A stretch of DNA of 64,000 nt from Chaenocephalus aceratus (Eukaryota > Chordata > Actinopteri > Perciformes > Channichthyidae): the NCBI GenBank assembly GCA_023974075.1, contig CM043800.1:39553813-39617812 (forward strand), given 5' to 3'. Below are positions 1 to 49,929 of the stretch, piece after piece (the stretch's first letter is position 1; each line of letters begins with the position of its first letter). Under the pieces are notes generated by a model. It did no database searches and was not told the DNA's origin. It saw nothing but the letters and a program-made list of their open reading frames with translations. Both the position numbers and the translations under genes were made by a program.

Positions 1-624
1 AGTAGAGCGGCACAGATAGTAATGTAATAAAGTATATGCATTAGAGGGAAAGTGATATGAAGAGTTATGCATATTAAGATATATGTTAATGTCGGTACAG
101 AAAATCCCTCTGATATGAGATCATGAGCCCCATCATCATAGCTGTCTCAACAAATCAAATACAGTTGTCATTTGAGAGATTTCCCAAATGTGCATTATTT
201 AAAAAACAAAGGGCAAATCGACAGAAGAAGCAGTTTTCTTAGAGATTTCGTCAGTGTTTGTTTTATAGCTTATTAAACTGAACAAGTTTGAGCTTGAACA
301 AAACAAAACATCCAAAGACACCATCTTGGACTTTTAGAAACTGAGATTGAAATATTTTTCTAATTTCAAAAAGGCCCTTTTTCCAAATAATACTTGAAGC
401 AAGAAAAACTGCACTGGGAACAAGTTCTACTTTAAGCTGCAGAATAAGTTCTTTTTTAATAAAAAAAGTCTCAAAGGCTCAAAGTCTCAAAGGCTTGACT
501 TCAGGAACTCTTTTTTTTATATTGCTGCGTTGCCATTTTAATGTTGTTCTTCACTGGGGAGAATGAAGGTGTGGGTGCAGTGCCACACAATATTCAATTG
601 TACTACTTATTTATATGGAACAAT

Positions 625-627
<3 letters not shown>
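1..627. other. AT-rich non-coding DNA, nothing identified
   Basis: No exon, tRNA or recognisable element is seen. It contains A-rich runs and lies downstream of the cyclase gene, so it may hold 3' UTR or intergenic DNA. Confidence 0.4.
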
Positions 628-678
<51 letters not shown>

Positions 679-904
679 GCCTAGCATTACTATACTTGTG
701 GGGACCTAAATCTGTCTACATAGTCACGTGTGGGGACTCGCCTCCCTTATGGGGACACATTGGAGGTCCCCATGAGGGGAATCATTAATTTTAGGGTGAA
801 GACTTGGTTAGGGTTAGGCATGTGTTGGTTGTGGTTAAGGTTAGGATAAGTCTCCAGGAAATGCATGTAAGTCAATGTAATGTCCCCTGAAGTGATGTAT
901 ACAT

Positions 905-945
<41 letters not shown>
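628..945. repeat. Fish repeat cassette bounded by two (GT)n tracts
   Basis: (GT)n at 628-677 and 906-945 flank about 230 bp that includes CTTGTGGGGACCTAAA, an inverted GGTCCCCAT piece and two TTAGGG units (GGTTAGGGTTAGG). This arrangement resembles a dispersed microsatellite-linked fish repeat. The class is unknown. Confidence 0.6.
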
Positions 946-947
<2 letters not shown>

Positions 948-1074
948 GATTTCCCAAAGATATTGAAGTGACTGTTATTTTGTATATATTGATTGTTGTG
1001 CTTTTATTTATGTCTTAATGTGAGCGCAGGTAAACATGTGTCTGATTGTGTATAGGTTTATACATATTTTTATA

Positions 1075-1140
1075 TATATTTGTATTTTTGGGATTGTGGG
1101 AAACGGTATTTCGATGTCTCTGTCTGTACACACAAACTGA
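1075..1140 (-). repeat. Retroposon-tail-like fragment, inverted copy at 8,325-8,430
   Basis: The segment around GGAAACGGTATTTCGATGTC recurs in opposite orientation near 8,340-8,390. It resembles the 3' end of fish LINE/SINE families. No ORF survives. Confidence 0.45.
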
Positions 1141-1399
1141 ATATCAGCTCTTTGTCTGCCTTTGTTGCCAGTTCCCATCCTCTTGTGTTCGTGTTGCTTC
1201 AGTAACAAAGTGGTCTCTCTGCTATCTGGGTGAACACTTTGTTGGTCAGCATGACACCTCCTCACAAACAAACCCCCTAATGCTGCTGTCTGGGTCTGCG
1301 GGGGGCAATGATCAGTCTCAGACCCTCTCGACGGGGGGCTTCCCGAGTCCTCGCTGTGCACAAAAGGAGAAGTGCTGCTCACTGCCTTTCTCCTGTAAC

Positions 1400-39075
<37,676 letters not shown>

Positions 39076-39535
39076 ATCGATGCCTTGGTTAACTGCTCAG
39101 CTGGGGAACAAATGACACATCCCGAATACTGGCTGGACTCATCTTTGTTAGGGTCAGCAGTTTTAAATATCACAGCTAAAAGAAAAATCTATTAGAATCC
39201 AGTTTTCCTCAGGAGGACAGACCTTTGGCACCGTCTTCTTAGGAGATTAAAGGGAGACATTTTGCTTGGCGTGTAAAGACTTTCCTTCAATGCCAAAGAA
39301 AGTAAAACTCTTTCTATCCAGCAGTATGTACGGAAGTAAAGATGGAAATATGCTGTATCCCTGTGTGACACTTCAGGTCACCTTCTCAGACGCCAGCAAC
39401 ATCAAAGCAAGATCATCAAAAAGTAAATTAGCTGTGACTGTGTCTGATGCAGCTGCTTTCTATACAATGTCACCGACGTGGCAAACACAAACCACTAAAC
39501 AAACACAAAAAGGGAAATCCAGAAGCCTTTGATGC

Positions 39536-39660
39536 TCAGGTTCAGGTTCTTTATTTGTACCCGTAGGTATATTTAGTTTGCAGATAAAAAGACAAGGGAT
39601 CCATCCTGACATACTCTAAAAACAAACACAGACAACAGACACATCTCTAATAAAAGTACG
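39536..39660 (-). repeat. Possible LINE tail fragment
   Basis: TTCAGGTTCTTTATTTGTAC reads like the reverse of a fish LINE 3' end. It is a short, diverged piece. Confidence 0.35.
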
Positions 39661-39940
39661 ACCTGCTCCGTCAAATCTCAAAATATCAAAAAACATTTAA
39701 AAAGAAAAACACTAGTACAAACATTCAAAATTCATAATTAAATAGATATATAGGCATCTGTGTGACGCAATTTGTTAATTGTTGCAATAGCTGCAAGGAT
39801 AAAACTGTTTCTATACCGCTTCGTTCAACTAACCTCCGGACCAAAGGAAGAAGCTTAAATCCTGAGTCCACCCTATCATTTAATTACAGTTTAACCCGTT
39901 AAAAACAAAGCATCCAAAAGTAAAAGAGAAGTCCCCTTAC

Positions 39941-40030
39941 CTGCAGTCCCTCAGTTCTGTGAAATCCTGATCTCCAAATGAACCGAACATCTCCAAAGCA
40001 TCGCTCCTAGTTGAGAGTTTCCACCTGCAG
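39941..40030 (-). other. Probable 5' untranslated exon of the guanylate cyclase gene
   Basis: On the minus strand a segment ends in CTGCAG followed by GTAAGG, a strong donor, at 39,941. Joining it to the acceptor CCCCAG just above exon 1 (exon edge 39,100) places the ATG of exon 1 downstream of a short upstream reading frame beginning MFGSFGDQDF, which stops right after the junction. The upstream limit is a guess. No clear TATA box is visible. Confidence 0.35.
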
Positions 40031-40139
40031 CTGACATGTCTATCCCCCCCGACACTTGCCTGTCAGGTCAATAGGTGACGGGGGCCAAAATAGCAGCGAG
40101 GCATGTTTGTGGCAGGTAGAGTGTTTTTTCACACACTTA

Positions 40140-40570
40140 ACTGGCAACGAGTCTAATTTGTAAGACATTAGCATGGCGATGAAGTTTGTGGCTATACATG
40201 GGAATCCCTCAAAAAAAACATTTCTGTGTTATGTAAACCGAGGCGCACAATGGGAGGCTCATTATCTGAAATTACCCTGTAGTCTTTCGCAACAACTCGT
40301 TAGGGCTTCCAGGTTTCTTGACTAATTACTCCACATTTGCATAATTACAGTCAGGTGCTCGTTTAAAGGACAGGCATTGTGTGTTGGTTGGCATTTGAAC
40401 GGTTTTGTCTCGTGAAGCTGGAGAAATAATTGCAAACATTGAGGCCTTTTGTTAAGACTGACGCTGATCAGTAAAGATTAAAATGTGATTAGCTTGTGTT
40501 TTCACTCAGATAATGATGTCTGTTATGACCTCTAGACTCTAATTTACAGCTTGGAAACGAATATTGCCAT
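40140..40570. promoter_or_regulatory. Low-repeat block upstream of the gene, candidate enhancer
   Basis: A complex, repeat-free sequence with homeobox-like TAATTA cores and an octamer-like ATTTGCATAATTA at about 40,335. This is inference only; conservation cannot be tested here. Confidence 0.25.
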
Positions 40571-41404
40571 CATAAAAGCAGGTATATTTGGTAAAACAAG
40601 AGAAGAAGTGTTAAACTAAACTGTCAACAAGTGTGTCTGCCCGTGAGTAACTGCAGACTCAAGGTTAAAGTACACCACCTCATCCACTAGGGGGCACTGT
40701 TACAACACCTTAATTCATTACTGGTTTATTCAATTCTACTGCTTGGCGGAACATGAGCTGAACAATGATTATAATGTGGCCTTTTAGGGAATCCAGACAG
40801 GGAAGATCAGACTGTTATTTTACGACACTGGTGGCCTTTTATATCTGCCATGTTGCAAAATATACAGAGCTGATTCAAAACATAATTTTAATCCGCAGAA
40901 ATGACTCTTTTTCATATTTAGATTTCTAACATCATGTCGAGGTCTAAGACCAAAAACAATGTCAGACATTTTCTTCTTCACATCAGGACTTTTTGTTCAC
41001 CATCAGCATCAAAACCCTTGGCCTTTCAATCTTAATAGTTATATATTGAAGTACAATGTGCACATTGCTATCAATTACTCAATCCATCATTATTTATATA
41101 GCATTTATCAGACACACAAGGTAACACAAAGTGCTACACAAAAACATACATAAAACAATACTACCCGCATTATAAAAATACCACACATGACTTCATACTT
41201 GATTGATAACAACATTTAAAACCAATAGAAACATCAATAAACACAGGAGTGAATAAAAAAAAAAAAAAAATTCAATAATTAAAATGAATAATCAAGAACA
41301 CAATGATACAATTACAATGAATACATTAGCCACCTTTAGGTCTTTCCACTTGTGTTTATATACACTCTTATTTAATAGTTTACCTTTATTTTTTTATGGC
41401 ACGT

Positions 41405-41823
41405 TTTTATTATATAAGACCGTTTTGTAACACTTTCTCGTGAATATTTGGCCCACAAATCCATTGTTTTTTGCTATCCTATTGTCTTTCGTTTCCCCCC
41501 CCCCCCTTACTTTGGTGTTCTCGGTCAAATTTGACCAGTCCTGTTTTACATTACATTACATGTTACTTGTTAGACGCTTTTATCCAAAGCGACTTACAAT
41601 ACTATGGACACTTTTAACTGCTATTACATTAACACAAACACCATTAATCATCAACAAATTTAATTTAACACTCTTTCAAACTGTACATATTGTATCAGAC
41701 TACTGGTTTACATGAGAAACTGCAGTAAATATACAAAGAATAGACACTGAACATGTATTGCGTGTGCCAGGTGTGATCCATGTGGGGGGATGGGCACATA
41801 CGAGCGGGACATGTGTCAAATTG

Positions 41824-41863
<40 letters not shown>

Positions 41864-42110
41864 CAGATGTGATTCACATCGGGGGATTGGGCACATAAGG
41901 GGGGGGAAACACATCAAGAGTATGTTTGATCAGCAATTGTATATGTTCAAATGTCTACTGTGAAGGATATCATAAAGCCTTAATGCAATCGAATGTAAAA
42001 CAAAAGATTGATGAAAGTAGTAAATCGGTCAGATTTGACCCGAAGACAACAGGAGGGACCTCCATCTTAAGCACCACGGTATGATGGGGAAACAGGATTT
42101 ACGGATGTAT
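41405..42110. repeat. Diverged, interrupted copy of 38,800-38,920
   Basis: ATTATATAAGAC, GTGAATATTTGGCC, TTTGCTAT and GCACCACGGTATGA occur in the same order as at 38,811-38,900. About 575 bp of SINE (41,550-41,610), C12 and (TG)n (41,827-41,862) lies between. Confidence 0.55.
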
Positions 42111-42700
42111 TGCACGTTTTCACTTTAACTTTGCATGTTCAGAGCAGTTCATTATAAATATTTGTTGTTTTTATTCATCTTTAATTGTACTTCATGCCTC
42201 TGATTCTAACAGGGAAGATGTGTGGCCAGTAGTACCTGTTGTGAGTGATAATGAGCGCCTCTCAGATCCATTTCTTGGCTTTTCTGCTACCTTCCCCCTT
42301 CACTTCCTCCCCCCTCGTCCCCTGTTCGCCAGGTGCTGCTGTCTGTCTTTAATGGCCTGTAGTGCTGACTCTGCCCCATTGCATTCTGGGTGGTCTGCCT
42401 CTTAGCCGGGGAACAGAGGGAGATAACGATGTGCTGATGGTGCCAACCACAACTCCACACAAGACACCGCAGATACTTTTCATTAAAGACGACATGACTC
42501 ATATTTTTCCTCTCCGCCAATATCACACCCTGAACTTCCTTTCCTCCCCGACAAGAGAGAGGTGTCGCTTTCTCAAAAATGTGTCCAGTCGTGTCATTGT
42601 TCAACTGCTAACAGGGAGCCGAGGAACTTCTCCCATTGTTTGACGTGAACAGCACAGATACAAACTTAAATGGAAACACAGTACAGGTTTCACTCGTATA
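42110..42700. other. Unclassified non-coding sequence
   Basis: Pyrimidine-rich patches, no feature recognised. Confidence 0.4.
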
Positions 42701-43112
42701 CAGAGACGGCAAAACAAAACACATTCTTTACTCAAGAAGTACAGATACTCGTGTTTAAAGATACTCTGGTGAAAGTAGAAGTACTGACTAAACTTCTTTA
42801 CTCAAGTCAAAGTAAAGAGGCTTTGAAGTGTACTTCAGTAAAAAGTACCCATAACTAGCAGCTGCTTTAAAGAGTACCTGACCTCCCTTTATATTCATAG
42901 AACAATAATGTCATTGTTAGCTAATGAATGTTTCCATGCTGAACAACGGCAACATGACAACGTTTCCATTGGTCCCTCTTCTTTAGAGAAGACCAGGAAG
43001 TGATGGATACACGGATCGTGTTCCAACCAATAGGCACGCAGTGACTCTAAAGAATAATGATCACCCACCAACACACATTCAGACTAAAGGAACCAGCTGT
43101 TTGGGAAATGAG

Positions 43113-43490
43113 AGAAGTAGAAAGTACAAGTATTTGAGTTCAACATGTAAGAAGTAGAAAGTACAGGTATTTGGGTTCAACATGTAAGAAGTAGAAAGTA
43201 CAGGTATTTGGGTTCAACATGTAAGAAGTAGAAAGTACAGGTATTTGGGTTCAACATGTGAGAAGTAGAAAGTACAGGTATTTGTGTTCAAAATGTAAGA
43301 AGTAGAAAGTACAGGTATTTGGGTTCAACATGTGAGAAGTAGAAAGTACAGGTATTTGTGTTCAAAATGTAAGAAGTAGAAAGTACAGGTATTTGGGTTC
43401 AACATGTAAGAAGTAGAAAGTACAGGTATTTGTGTTCAACATAAGAAGTAGAAAGTACAGGTATTTGTGTTCAACATGTAATAAGTAAAA
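43113..43490 (+). repeat. 37-bp minisatellite, about 10 units (copy C)
   Basis: Same unit as at 18.79 kb, with the G-rich variant (TTTGGGTTCAACATGT) prevailing. Confidence 0.93.
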
Positions 43491-43524
43491 TTCACCAGAA
43501 AAATAAGTAGTGGAGTAAAGTACT

Positions 43525-44024
43525 TGTTAGAACGGGGTACAAAAATACTGGACTCAAATGCGACGGCTCAGATTTGAATGAAAACATAAAACAAAGTTTT
43601 AACAAAAAATCACTCAAGCGAGGACAAAACAAAACTTCTCGATTTCAAACAAACAAAACTCTTCTCTCTGGTTTTAACGCTGGGTCTCTGGACATGGAAG
43701 CACACTGAAACAAGACGAACTGGCACAAGACAAAGGGAGACAAGGACTATTTATACATGAGGGAATAGGGACCAGGTGGAAACAATCAGGGGCGGGGCAG
43801 ACGCTGACGATGATTAACAGGACCTGAAAGGAAAGAGGTAAGTACAAAATAAAACAGGAAATGGGAAAACGAGACATGACATGAAATAGACAGACAAGAC
43901 ATGAAGTAACAAGAAAACCTGACTCTACATAGAAACCTGACTAGACTTGGAATTACATACATGACTAAACATGAAGTGACAGACATAAAACAAACACGAC
44001 TAACACAATTGACGAGACACCACA
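43525..44024 (-). repeat. 3' LTR of the Gypsy element
   Basis: It starts TGTTAGAACGGGGTAC and ends GAGACACCACA. A purine-rich tract (AGAGGGGGGGGTAC on the minus strand, 44,038-44,025) precedes it, as expected of the plus-strand primer site. Confidence 0.93.
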
Positions 44025-44039
44025 GTACCCCCCCCTCTA

Positions 44040-44430
44040 GGGACTGCTCCGGAAGTCCCAGACCCTCCTGGATGATCCTGATAAAAGTCAGTGATCAAAC
44101 TCCGATCTACAATGAAGCTTGCAGGGACTCATTGTCTTTCTTCGGGACCGTAACCAACCCAGTCCACGAGGAATTGTTTCCCTCGACCACGGTTACGGAC
44201 TCCAAGCAGTTTCTTAACAGTGTAGACAGGACCACCATCAACCATCCGGGGAGGCGGTGGGGCTTAGAGGCGGGCACCAGAGGACTCTCTCTTACAGGCT
44301 TGACCTTCCCCACATGAAACGTCGGATGGACCTTGAGCGACCTGGGTAGACGTAAGCGCACAGACACTGGGTTAATCACCTTAGACACCTGGAAAGGACC
44401 CACGAACCTTGGGGCTAGCTTTCTGGACAT
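44040..44430 (-). pseudogene. pol: pol remnant: integrase tail and chromodomain
   Basis: [20 protein letters not shown] and [12 protein letters not shown] belong to the integrase C-terminal domain. Chromodomain-like sequence follows but is spread over different frames, so it is broken. Its presence places the element among chromoviruses. Confidence 0.8.
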
Positions 44431-44460
44431 GACATGAAGGGGTAAGTCTTTGGTAGCCAG

Positions 44461-45387
44461 CTAAACGCTTTGTCCAGGCCTATAGGATGGAGCAGGTCTG
44501 CGATGCCGATCCACCACCTTCTTCATCTGGCTGGCACTGCGCAGGAGAGCACAACGAGCACCTGCCCAGATCCGGCGGCACCGACGGACCATGGCTTGTG
44601 CCGACGGGACCGTGACCTCACCTTCATTGGCAGGGAACAAGGGTGGCTGATAACCATACACACACTGGAAAGGAGTAAGTCTAGTAGCTGCGGTGGGCAG
44701 TGTGTTGTGAGCATACTCGACCCACACCAGGTGCTTGCTCCACGATGCCTGGTTCTGGGAAACGAGACACCGCAAACAGGTCTCCAGCTCCTGGTTGATC
44801 TGCTCCGATTGGCCATTGGACTGCGGGTGGTAACCCGAAGACAAGCTGACGGTGGCACCCAGGAGACTGCAGAACTCCTTCCAAAAACCTGAGATGAACT
44901 GGGGGCCTCGGTCCGATACGATGTCCCTGGGAAAACCATGAATGCGGAAAACTTCACGTAACATGACCTCTGCCATTTCTTTGGCAGAGGGGAGCTTGGG
45001 TAATGCAATGAAATGTGCCATCTTACTGAATCTGTCCACCACCGTCAGGACGGTGGTGTTTCCCTCGGAAACGGGTAATCCAGTGACGAAGTCCATGGAG
45101 AGGTGTGACCATGGACGATGTGGAACAGGAAGAGGCTGCAGCAGACCCATCTGAGCTTGTTTGGAGGTCTTGTTTCTGGCACAAACGGTGCAGGCTGCCA
45201 CATACTCTGCCACCTGTTTCTCCATAGCCGGCCACCAGAAACGTTGCTTTATCATAAAGATTGTGTGTTTAACCCCCGGATGACAGTTGAGCAAAGACGT
45301 GTGAGCCCAGTGAATCACCTGTTCAAACTGAAACGGGTACAAACAACCTATTTTGCGGGCAACCACTAGGAGCCGGGCTCTCACCAT
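44461..45387 (-). pseudogene. pol: pol remnant: integrase
   Basis: The zinc-binding residues are H29, H36, C66 and C69. The catalytic triad is D99, D159 and E195, with the classic 35-residue spacing between the last two. VSDRGPQF and the PQSNGQSEQ loop are intact. It ends at an early stop before the C-terminal domain. Confidence 0.94.
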
Positions 45388-46262
45388 GTGCTTGCTTGAC
45401 CACAGATTCTATTTGCCATGAAACTGCCCCAACCACACAATGAAGTGGAAGGATGCTTTCAGGTTTTTTGGCAGCAGGTTCAGGCTCGTACATGCGTGAC
45501 AAAGCATCTGGTTTCACATTTTGAGAGCCTGGTCTGTATGACAAGGTGAAGTTAAAGCGACTAAAAAAAAACAATGACCATCTAGCCTGGCGTGGGTTTA
45601 GTCTTTTGGATTTTCTAATGAATTCCAGGTTCTTGTGATCAGTCCATACTAGAAATGGTTGTTCCGCCCCCTCTAACCAATGACGCCAGTCTTCTAAGGC
45701 TATCTTTACTGCCAAAAGTTCCTTGTTCCCCACATCGTAATTCCTCTCTGCGTCTGTCAACTTCCGTGACAAGAAAGCACAAGGATGGAGCTTGTTGTCC
45801 TGAGCAGACCTTTGGGAGAGCACCGCTCCGACGCCTTCGTTCGAGGCATCCACCTCCACAATGAATTGTCTCTGCGGGTCAGGCACTGTGAGGATTGGAG
45901 CGGTTGTGAACAACGTCTTAAGTCTTTGAAAAGCTTTCTCCGCCTCAGTGTTCCACTTAAAAACAACATGAGAAGAGGTTAGTGCATGTAATGGCGCCGC
46001 AATGTTGCTAAAGTTTCTTATGAACCTTCTGTAGAAATTGGCAAAGCCTAAGAACGGTTGGATCTGTTTCCCGTTTGTGGGAGTTGGCCAATCTTCCACA
46101 GCACTAACCTTTACTGGATCCATCTGAACATGGTTAGCGGTGACGATATAACCCAGGAAGGAGACCGTCTTGACATGAAACTCACATTTCTCAGCTTTGC
46201 AGTACAGTTGATTCTCCAACAGTTTCTGGAGTACTTGGCGGACATGTTGAATGTGAGTTTCC
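45323..46262 (-). pseudogene. pol: pol remnant: RT thumb and RNase H
   Basis: [15 protein letters not shown] and the [17 protein letters not shown] block belong to the RT connection. [14 protein letters not shown] and the [20 protein letters not shown] region are typical Gypsy RNase H. The frame ends before integrase by a frameshift near 45,390-45,330. Confidence 0.92.
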
Positions 46263-46847
46263 TCATCCGGTGAGAAAAATTAAGATGTCGTCAAGGTAGA
46301 CGAAGACAAACTTGTTGAGAAAGTTCCTCAACACATCATTGATCATACCCTGAAAAACACCTGGAGCATTGCATAAACCAAAAGGCATAACAAGATATTC
46401 GTAGTGGCCACTCGGAGTGTTGAACCCTGTTTTCCACTCATCCCCCTCCCGAATTCTGACGAGATGATGGGCGTTTCTGAGGTCCAGTTTGGTGAATACT
46501 TGGGCATCCTGCAACAGTTCAAACGCTGTAGACATTAGTGGAAGGGGGTATTTATTCTTGACAGTTATTCCATTGAGTGGACTATAGTCTATGCATGGAC
46601 GGAGGGAACCATCTTTCTTGCCCACAAAGAAAAAGCCTGCAGCCGCAGGTGATGACGACGGTCTAATGAGTCCAGACTTAAGGGAAGAGTCAATATAAGT
46701 CTTCATGGCCCCTCTTTCTGGTGCAGAGATGGAGTAAAGCCGACCTCTAGGGATCGGAGCTCCAGGCAAAAGGTCAGTCATAAGGTCGATGAGGTGGTAG
46801 CGAAGTAGCCTTAGTCTTGTCAAAAACCTCTTAAGTCCAGCTAACAT
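46263..46847 (-). pseudogene. pol: pol remnant: reverse transcriptase palm
   Basis: It carries [43 protein letters not shown] and the catalytic YLDD near the end. The frame breaks just after YLDDILIF by a one-base shift in a T run (about 46,277). Confidence 0.93.
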
Positions 46848-47449
46848 GCAGGCACTCTGGACAGGTCAGCATACTCTGACTTGATGTCAGTGGTAACTCT
46901 ATTGGGGATGTCCGTCTGATTAACAGACTGTCTGGAGTTCCCAGGGGAGGCTAAGCAGGTTACTTTACAATCAGAGCCCCAGTTCTTAATGTTTCCCGAC
47001 CGCCAGTCAATATTCGGATTGTGCCTGAGGAGCCATGGAAGTCCCAAAACTATAGGGTGAAGTGCAGAGTCAGATAAGTGGAATCTTAATGTTTCTGTGT
47101 GAATGTCATCTATGGTTACTTGAACGGGTTCAGTTATATGGGTTACTCTGAATAACAGCTTGCCATCTAAGGCACTGGCATCTACAGGAGAAGTCAAAGG
47201 AACAGTAGTAATACCCAGTCTTTTAACAAGACCCCAGTCCATCAGACTTCCGTCCGCCCCTGAATCCACTAGTACCCCCTGAGTCATGGTGTGGTCACGT
47301 AACTGTAATTTTACCTTGGTCAATGAACGTGGAGGAAAGTCAGCTGCAGAAAATCGGCTCACCAGCACCCTCCGTCGCGCCGATGAGCCTGTCCTTTTAA
47401 CGGGCAGGAAGATGCAGCATGGCCATGTTGTCCACAGTAGAAGCAGCAT
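46841..47449 (-). pseudogene. pol: pol remnant: aspartic protease
   Basis: The active-site motif VDSGADGS is at residues 61-68 of this frame, and the LGLPWL motif follows. The frame lies -1 relative to the zinc-knuckle frame, so part of the offset may reflect the usual gag-pol frameshift and not decay. It ends at a stop before the RT. Confidence 0.9.
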
Positions 47450-48352
47450 CCTTCACGGAAACGCTCCTCTGCCGTGATCCTGGCTCCGCCCAGCAGCATT
47501 GGTTCCTCGGATGATGTGGGCAGATGGGCGCACGCTGGTCCTTAACCTTTCACTGTTCCTTTCATTAAGTCTAATATCAATGCGGGTAGACATTGCAATG
47601 ATGGAGTTAAGATCTGTTGGTAGCTCCAGGGGTGCTAATTGATCCTTAATAGAATCCTTTAATCCATTCATAAAGGCATCAATAAGGGCTGGGGTGTTCC
47701 ACCCGCTATCTGCTGCTAAAGTGCGAAATTGTATCGCATAATCTGCCACTCTTCTGGGTCCCTGTTTAATCTGCATTAACACTCGGCTGGCCTCTCTGGC
47801 TGGTGAAGAGTGATAAAAAACACGCTTTAGAGTCTCTGAGAACATGTTCACTGACTGGCTCACTGGAGAATTAGAGGACCATTCGGCCGTAGCCCAGGCG
47901 GCAGCTCGCCCGGTTAAATGGGACAGCATAAAGGCTACTCTAGCTTGGTCTGAGATAAAGGCTGAGGGGTTATGGGTGAAATGCAGTTCACACTGTACCA
48001 GAAAGGGGCGACAGTCCCCAGAGTCCCCGGAAAACTTTTCTGGAGATGCAAGGCGAAGCGACGTCCCAGAAGAGGGAATGTGGTCTGCAGCAGCACCAGC
48101 GGATGCAACGGATGGGCTTGGCATAGTAGGAGACCGTGTAGATGATCCAGCTTCGAGCTGGGCAAGAGCTCTGTGCACTTGAACCGCCAGGTGATTAACT
48201 TGATTCGTTACAGCCTCCTGGAATTCTGCTTGGCGATCAGTGAGGTTACCAACTCCTCTGTTAATGGAGACCAGCTATGCAGCATGGTGAGCAAGCTCTG
48301 CTCTCTGTTCTTCGACATCAGCTTTAATTCTTTCTGAGTCGGCTGAGTCCAT
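47430..48352 (-). pseudogene. gag: gag remnant (capsid and CCHC knuckle)
   Basis: The frame starts MDSADSERIKADVEEQ and meets an in-frame TAG at 48,277-48,275. It then continues through a capsid-like region (RPFLVQCELHF and FMNGLKDSIKDQL). Near 47,520 the frame shifts by one base; the zinc knuckle CFYCGQHGHAASSC lies in the shifted frame. This is RNA-binding structural protein, non-functional as written. Confidence 0.88.
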
Positions 48353-48368
48353 GTTGGCCAGTTCGTTC

Positions 48369-48871
48369 TGTTAGAACGGGGTACAAAAATACTGGACTCA
48401 AATGCGACGGCTCAGATTTTAATGAAAAAATAAAACAAAGTTTTAACAAAGAAATCACTCAAGCGAGGACAAAACAAAACTTCTCGATTTCAACAGTGCA
48501 GTTCTCTGGACATGGAAGCACACTAAAACAAGACGAACTGGCACAAGACAAAGGGAGACAAGGACTATTTATACATGAGGGAATAGGGACCAGGTGGAAA
48601 CAATCAGGGGCGGGGCAGACGCTGACGATGACGGAAAATCACCCAAAGTGAGGAATTAACAGGACCTGAAAGGAAAGACAAGAGGTAAGTACAAAATAAA
48701 ACAGGAAATGGGAAAACGAGACATGACATGAAATAGACAGACAAGACATGAAGTAACAAGAAAACCTGACTCTACATAGAAACCTGACTAGACTTGGAAT
48801 TACATACATGACTAAACATGAAGTGACAGACATAAAACAAACACGACTAACACAATTGACGAGACACCACA
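48369..48871 (-). repeat. 5' LTR of the Gypsy element
   Basis: It is bounded by TGTTAGAACGGG and GACACCACA on the plus strand. Compared with the other LTR it has an extra 25-bp GACGGAAAATCACCC segment and lacks about 28 bp near 48,500. Confidence 0.93.
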
Positions 48872-48944
48872 GTACTGATACCAGAACAATGTATTTAAGT
48901 ACAGTAACAAAGTATTTGTACTCCACTACTTCCCACCTCTGGTA

Positions 48945-49855
48945 ATATTCCCTGTGTGTCGCTGCTCGTTATCTGTCGAAGGAGTTATCAGGCTCGGCCA
49001 CACTAAGGGAAGGATGATCAAATCTCTGGGGAGTATTTAGGTCACTGGAGGAAACCATGCCGAGTCGGATATATTCAGCTCTGGCAAAGAAAAAAAAGGA
49101 AGAGCAGCTGATATAATTTGAAGAGTGCAGGGAAAGAGCTCACCATTCAAACATTGGACATTGATTAAAGCATCAGCACAAACACGTTATTGGAGCTTTG
49201 CGACTGAGTCATACCCCGCAAAGTTATTGGGTGACAAACTCCCGGCATAAACTCCTGCTTATTGTTTACAAGCAGAAGGCCCTCCAGATAAAATTGTAAA
49301 TCCCCTCGGTGCAGCGGGGGCTGTGACTGCACACAAGCTGCAGGGATGATTCCTAGTGTGTGGCAAAATGGAAATGTGTTCCTCTGCTGAGGAGCTGAAA
49401 CGGTTCTGACCCCGTGGTTGAATACTTAATGGGAATCTATCCGTATCCCAGTCCTATCTCTCAATCCCCTAAGCTTACCCCCCTTTAACAGCCAAATAAT
49501 GCACCACATATTTCTCCAGCTCAATCCCATGATACCTCCCTCTTATTGGTTTTTCGCAGCAGGAGCTCGACTATACTGCCACGCTAGCTGAATGCCAACA
49601 ATGAGGCATGTTATTGTGTCTTTATGCATGACCCTCTCTCCTGTATTTATAGCTCCTCTGCGAGTTCTTCCCTCTCTCCTCCCTGCTCTGTTTCTTTTCA
49701 GTTTCACCTGTCAGCATCTCCATCTCTCCCTATATCCTTTACTCCACCTGCTACTTTTCTCCTTTCACTTCCCCCACACTCTCACTCTCCTGTAACGCCT
49801 GCTCTCTGCAGCCGTCCGTCTTTATTTATTGCAGCGTTTTGAGGATATCAGTCCA
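48945..49855. other. Low-repeat non-coding DNA
   Basis: No exon or transposon recognised; includes pyrimidine-rich 49,640-49,800. Some of it could be conserved non-coding DNA. Confidence 0.35.
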
Positions 49856-49929
49856 CAGCAGGCACGTGCACAGGATGTTAGAGGGGCAGGGGCCCACATT
49901 CAAAAAAGGGAACCCTGTCAATTTTGTGT

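Larger units (their letters stand above)
43525..48871 (-). mobile_element. Degenerate Ty3/Gypsy chromovirus-type LTR retrotransposon
   Basis: Two direct LTRs of about 500 bp flank gag and pol on the minus strand in the order gag, protease, reverse transcriptase, RNase H, integrase, chromodomain remnant, as in fish sushi-like chromoviruses. The host target GTACT is duplicated (43,520-43,524 and 48,872-48,876). Stops and frameshifts make it inactive. It is nested in copy C. Confidence 0.95.
42726..48941 (+). mobile_element. Dispersed AGGTGGG element (copy C), split by the Gypsy insertion
   Basis: The left part is 42,726-43,524 and the right part 48,872-48,941, ending CTTCCCACCTCTG. Joining across the GTACT target gives the same text as copy B. 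Confidence 0.8.

Noticed and set aside
43674..43986. Short open frames in the LTRs
   Set aside because: They lie in the LTR and recur at 48,639-48,926; no homology to a protein is evident.
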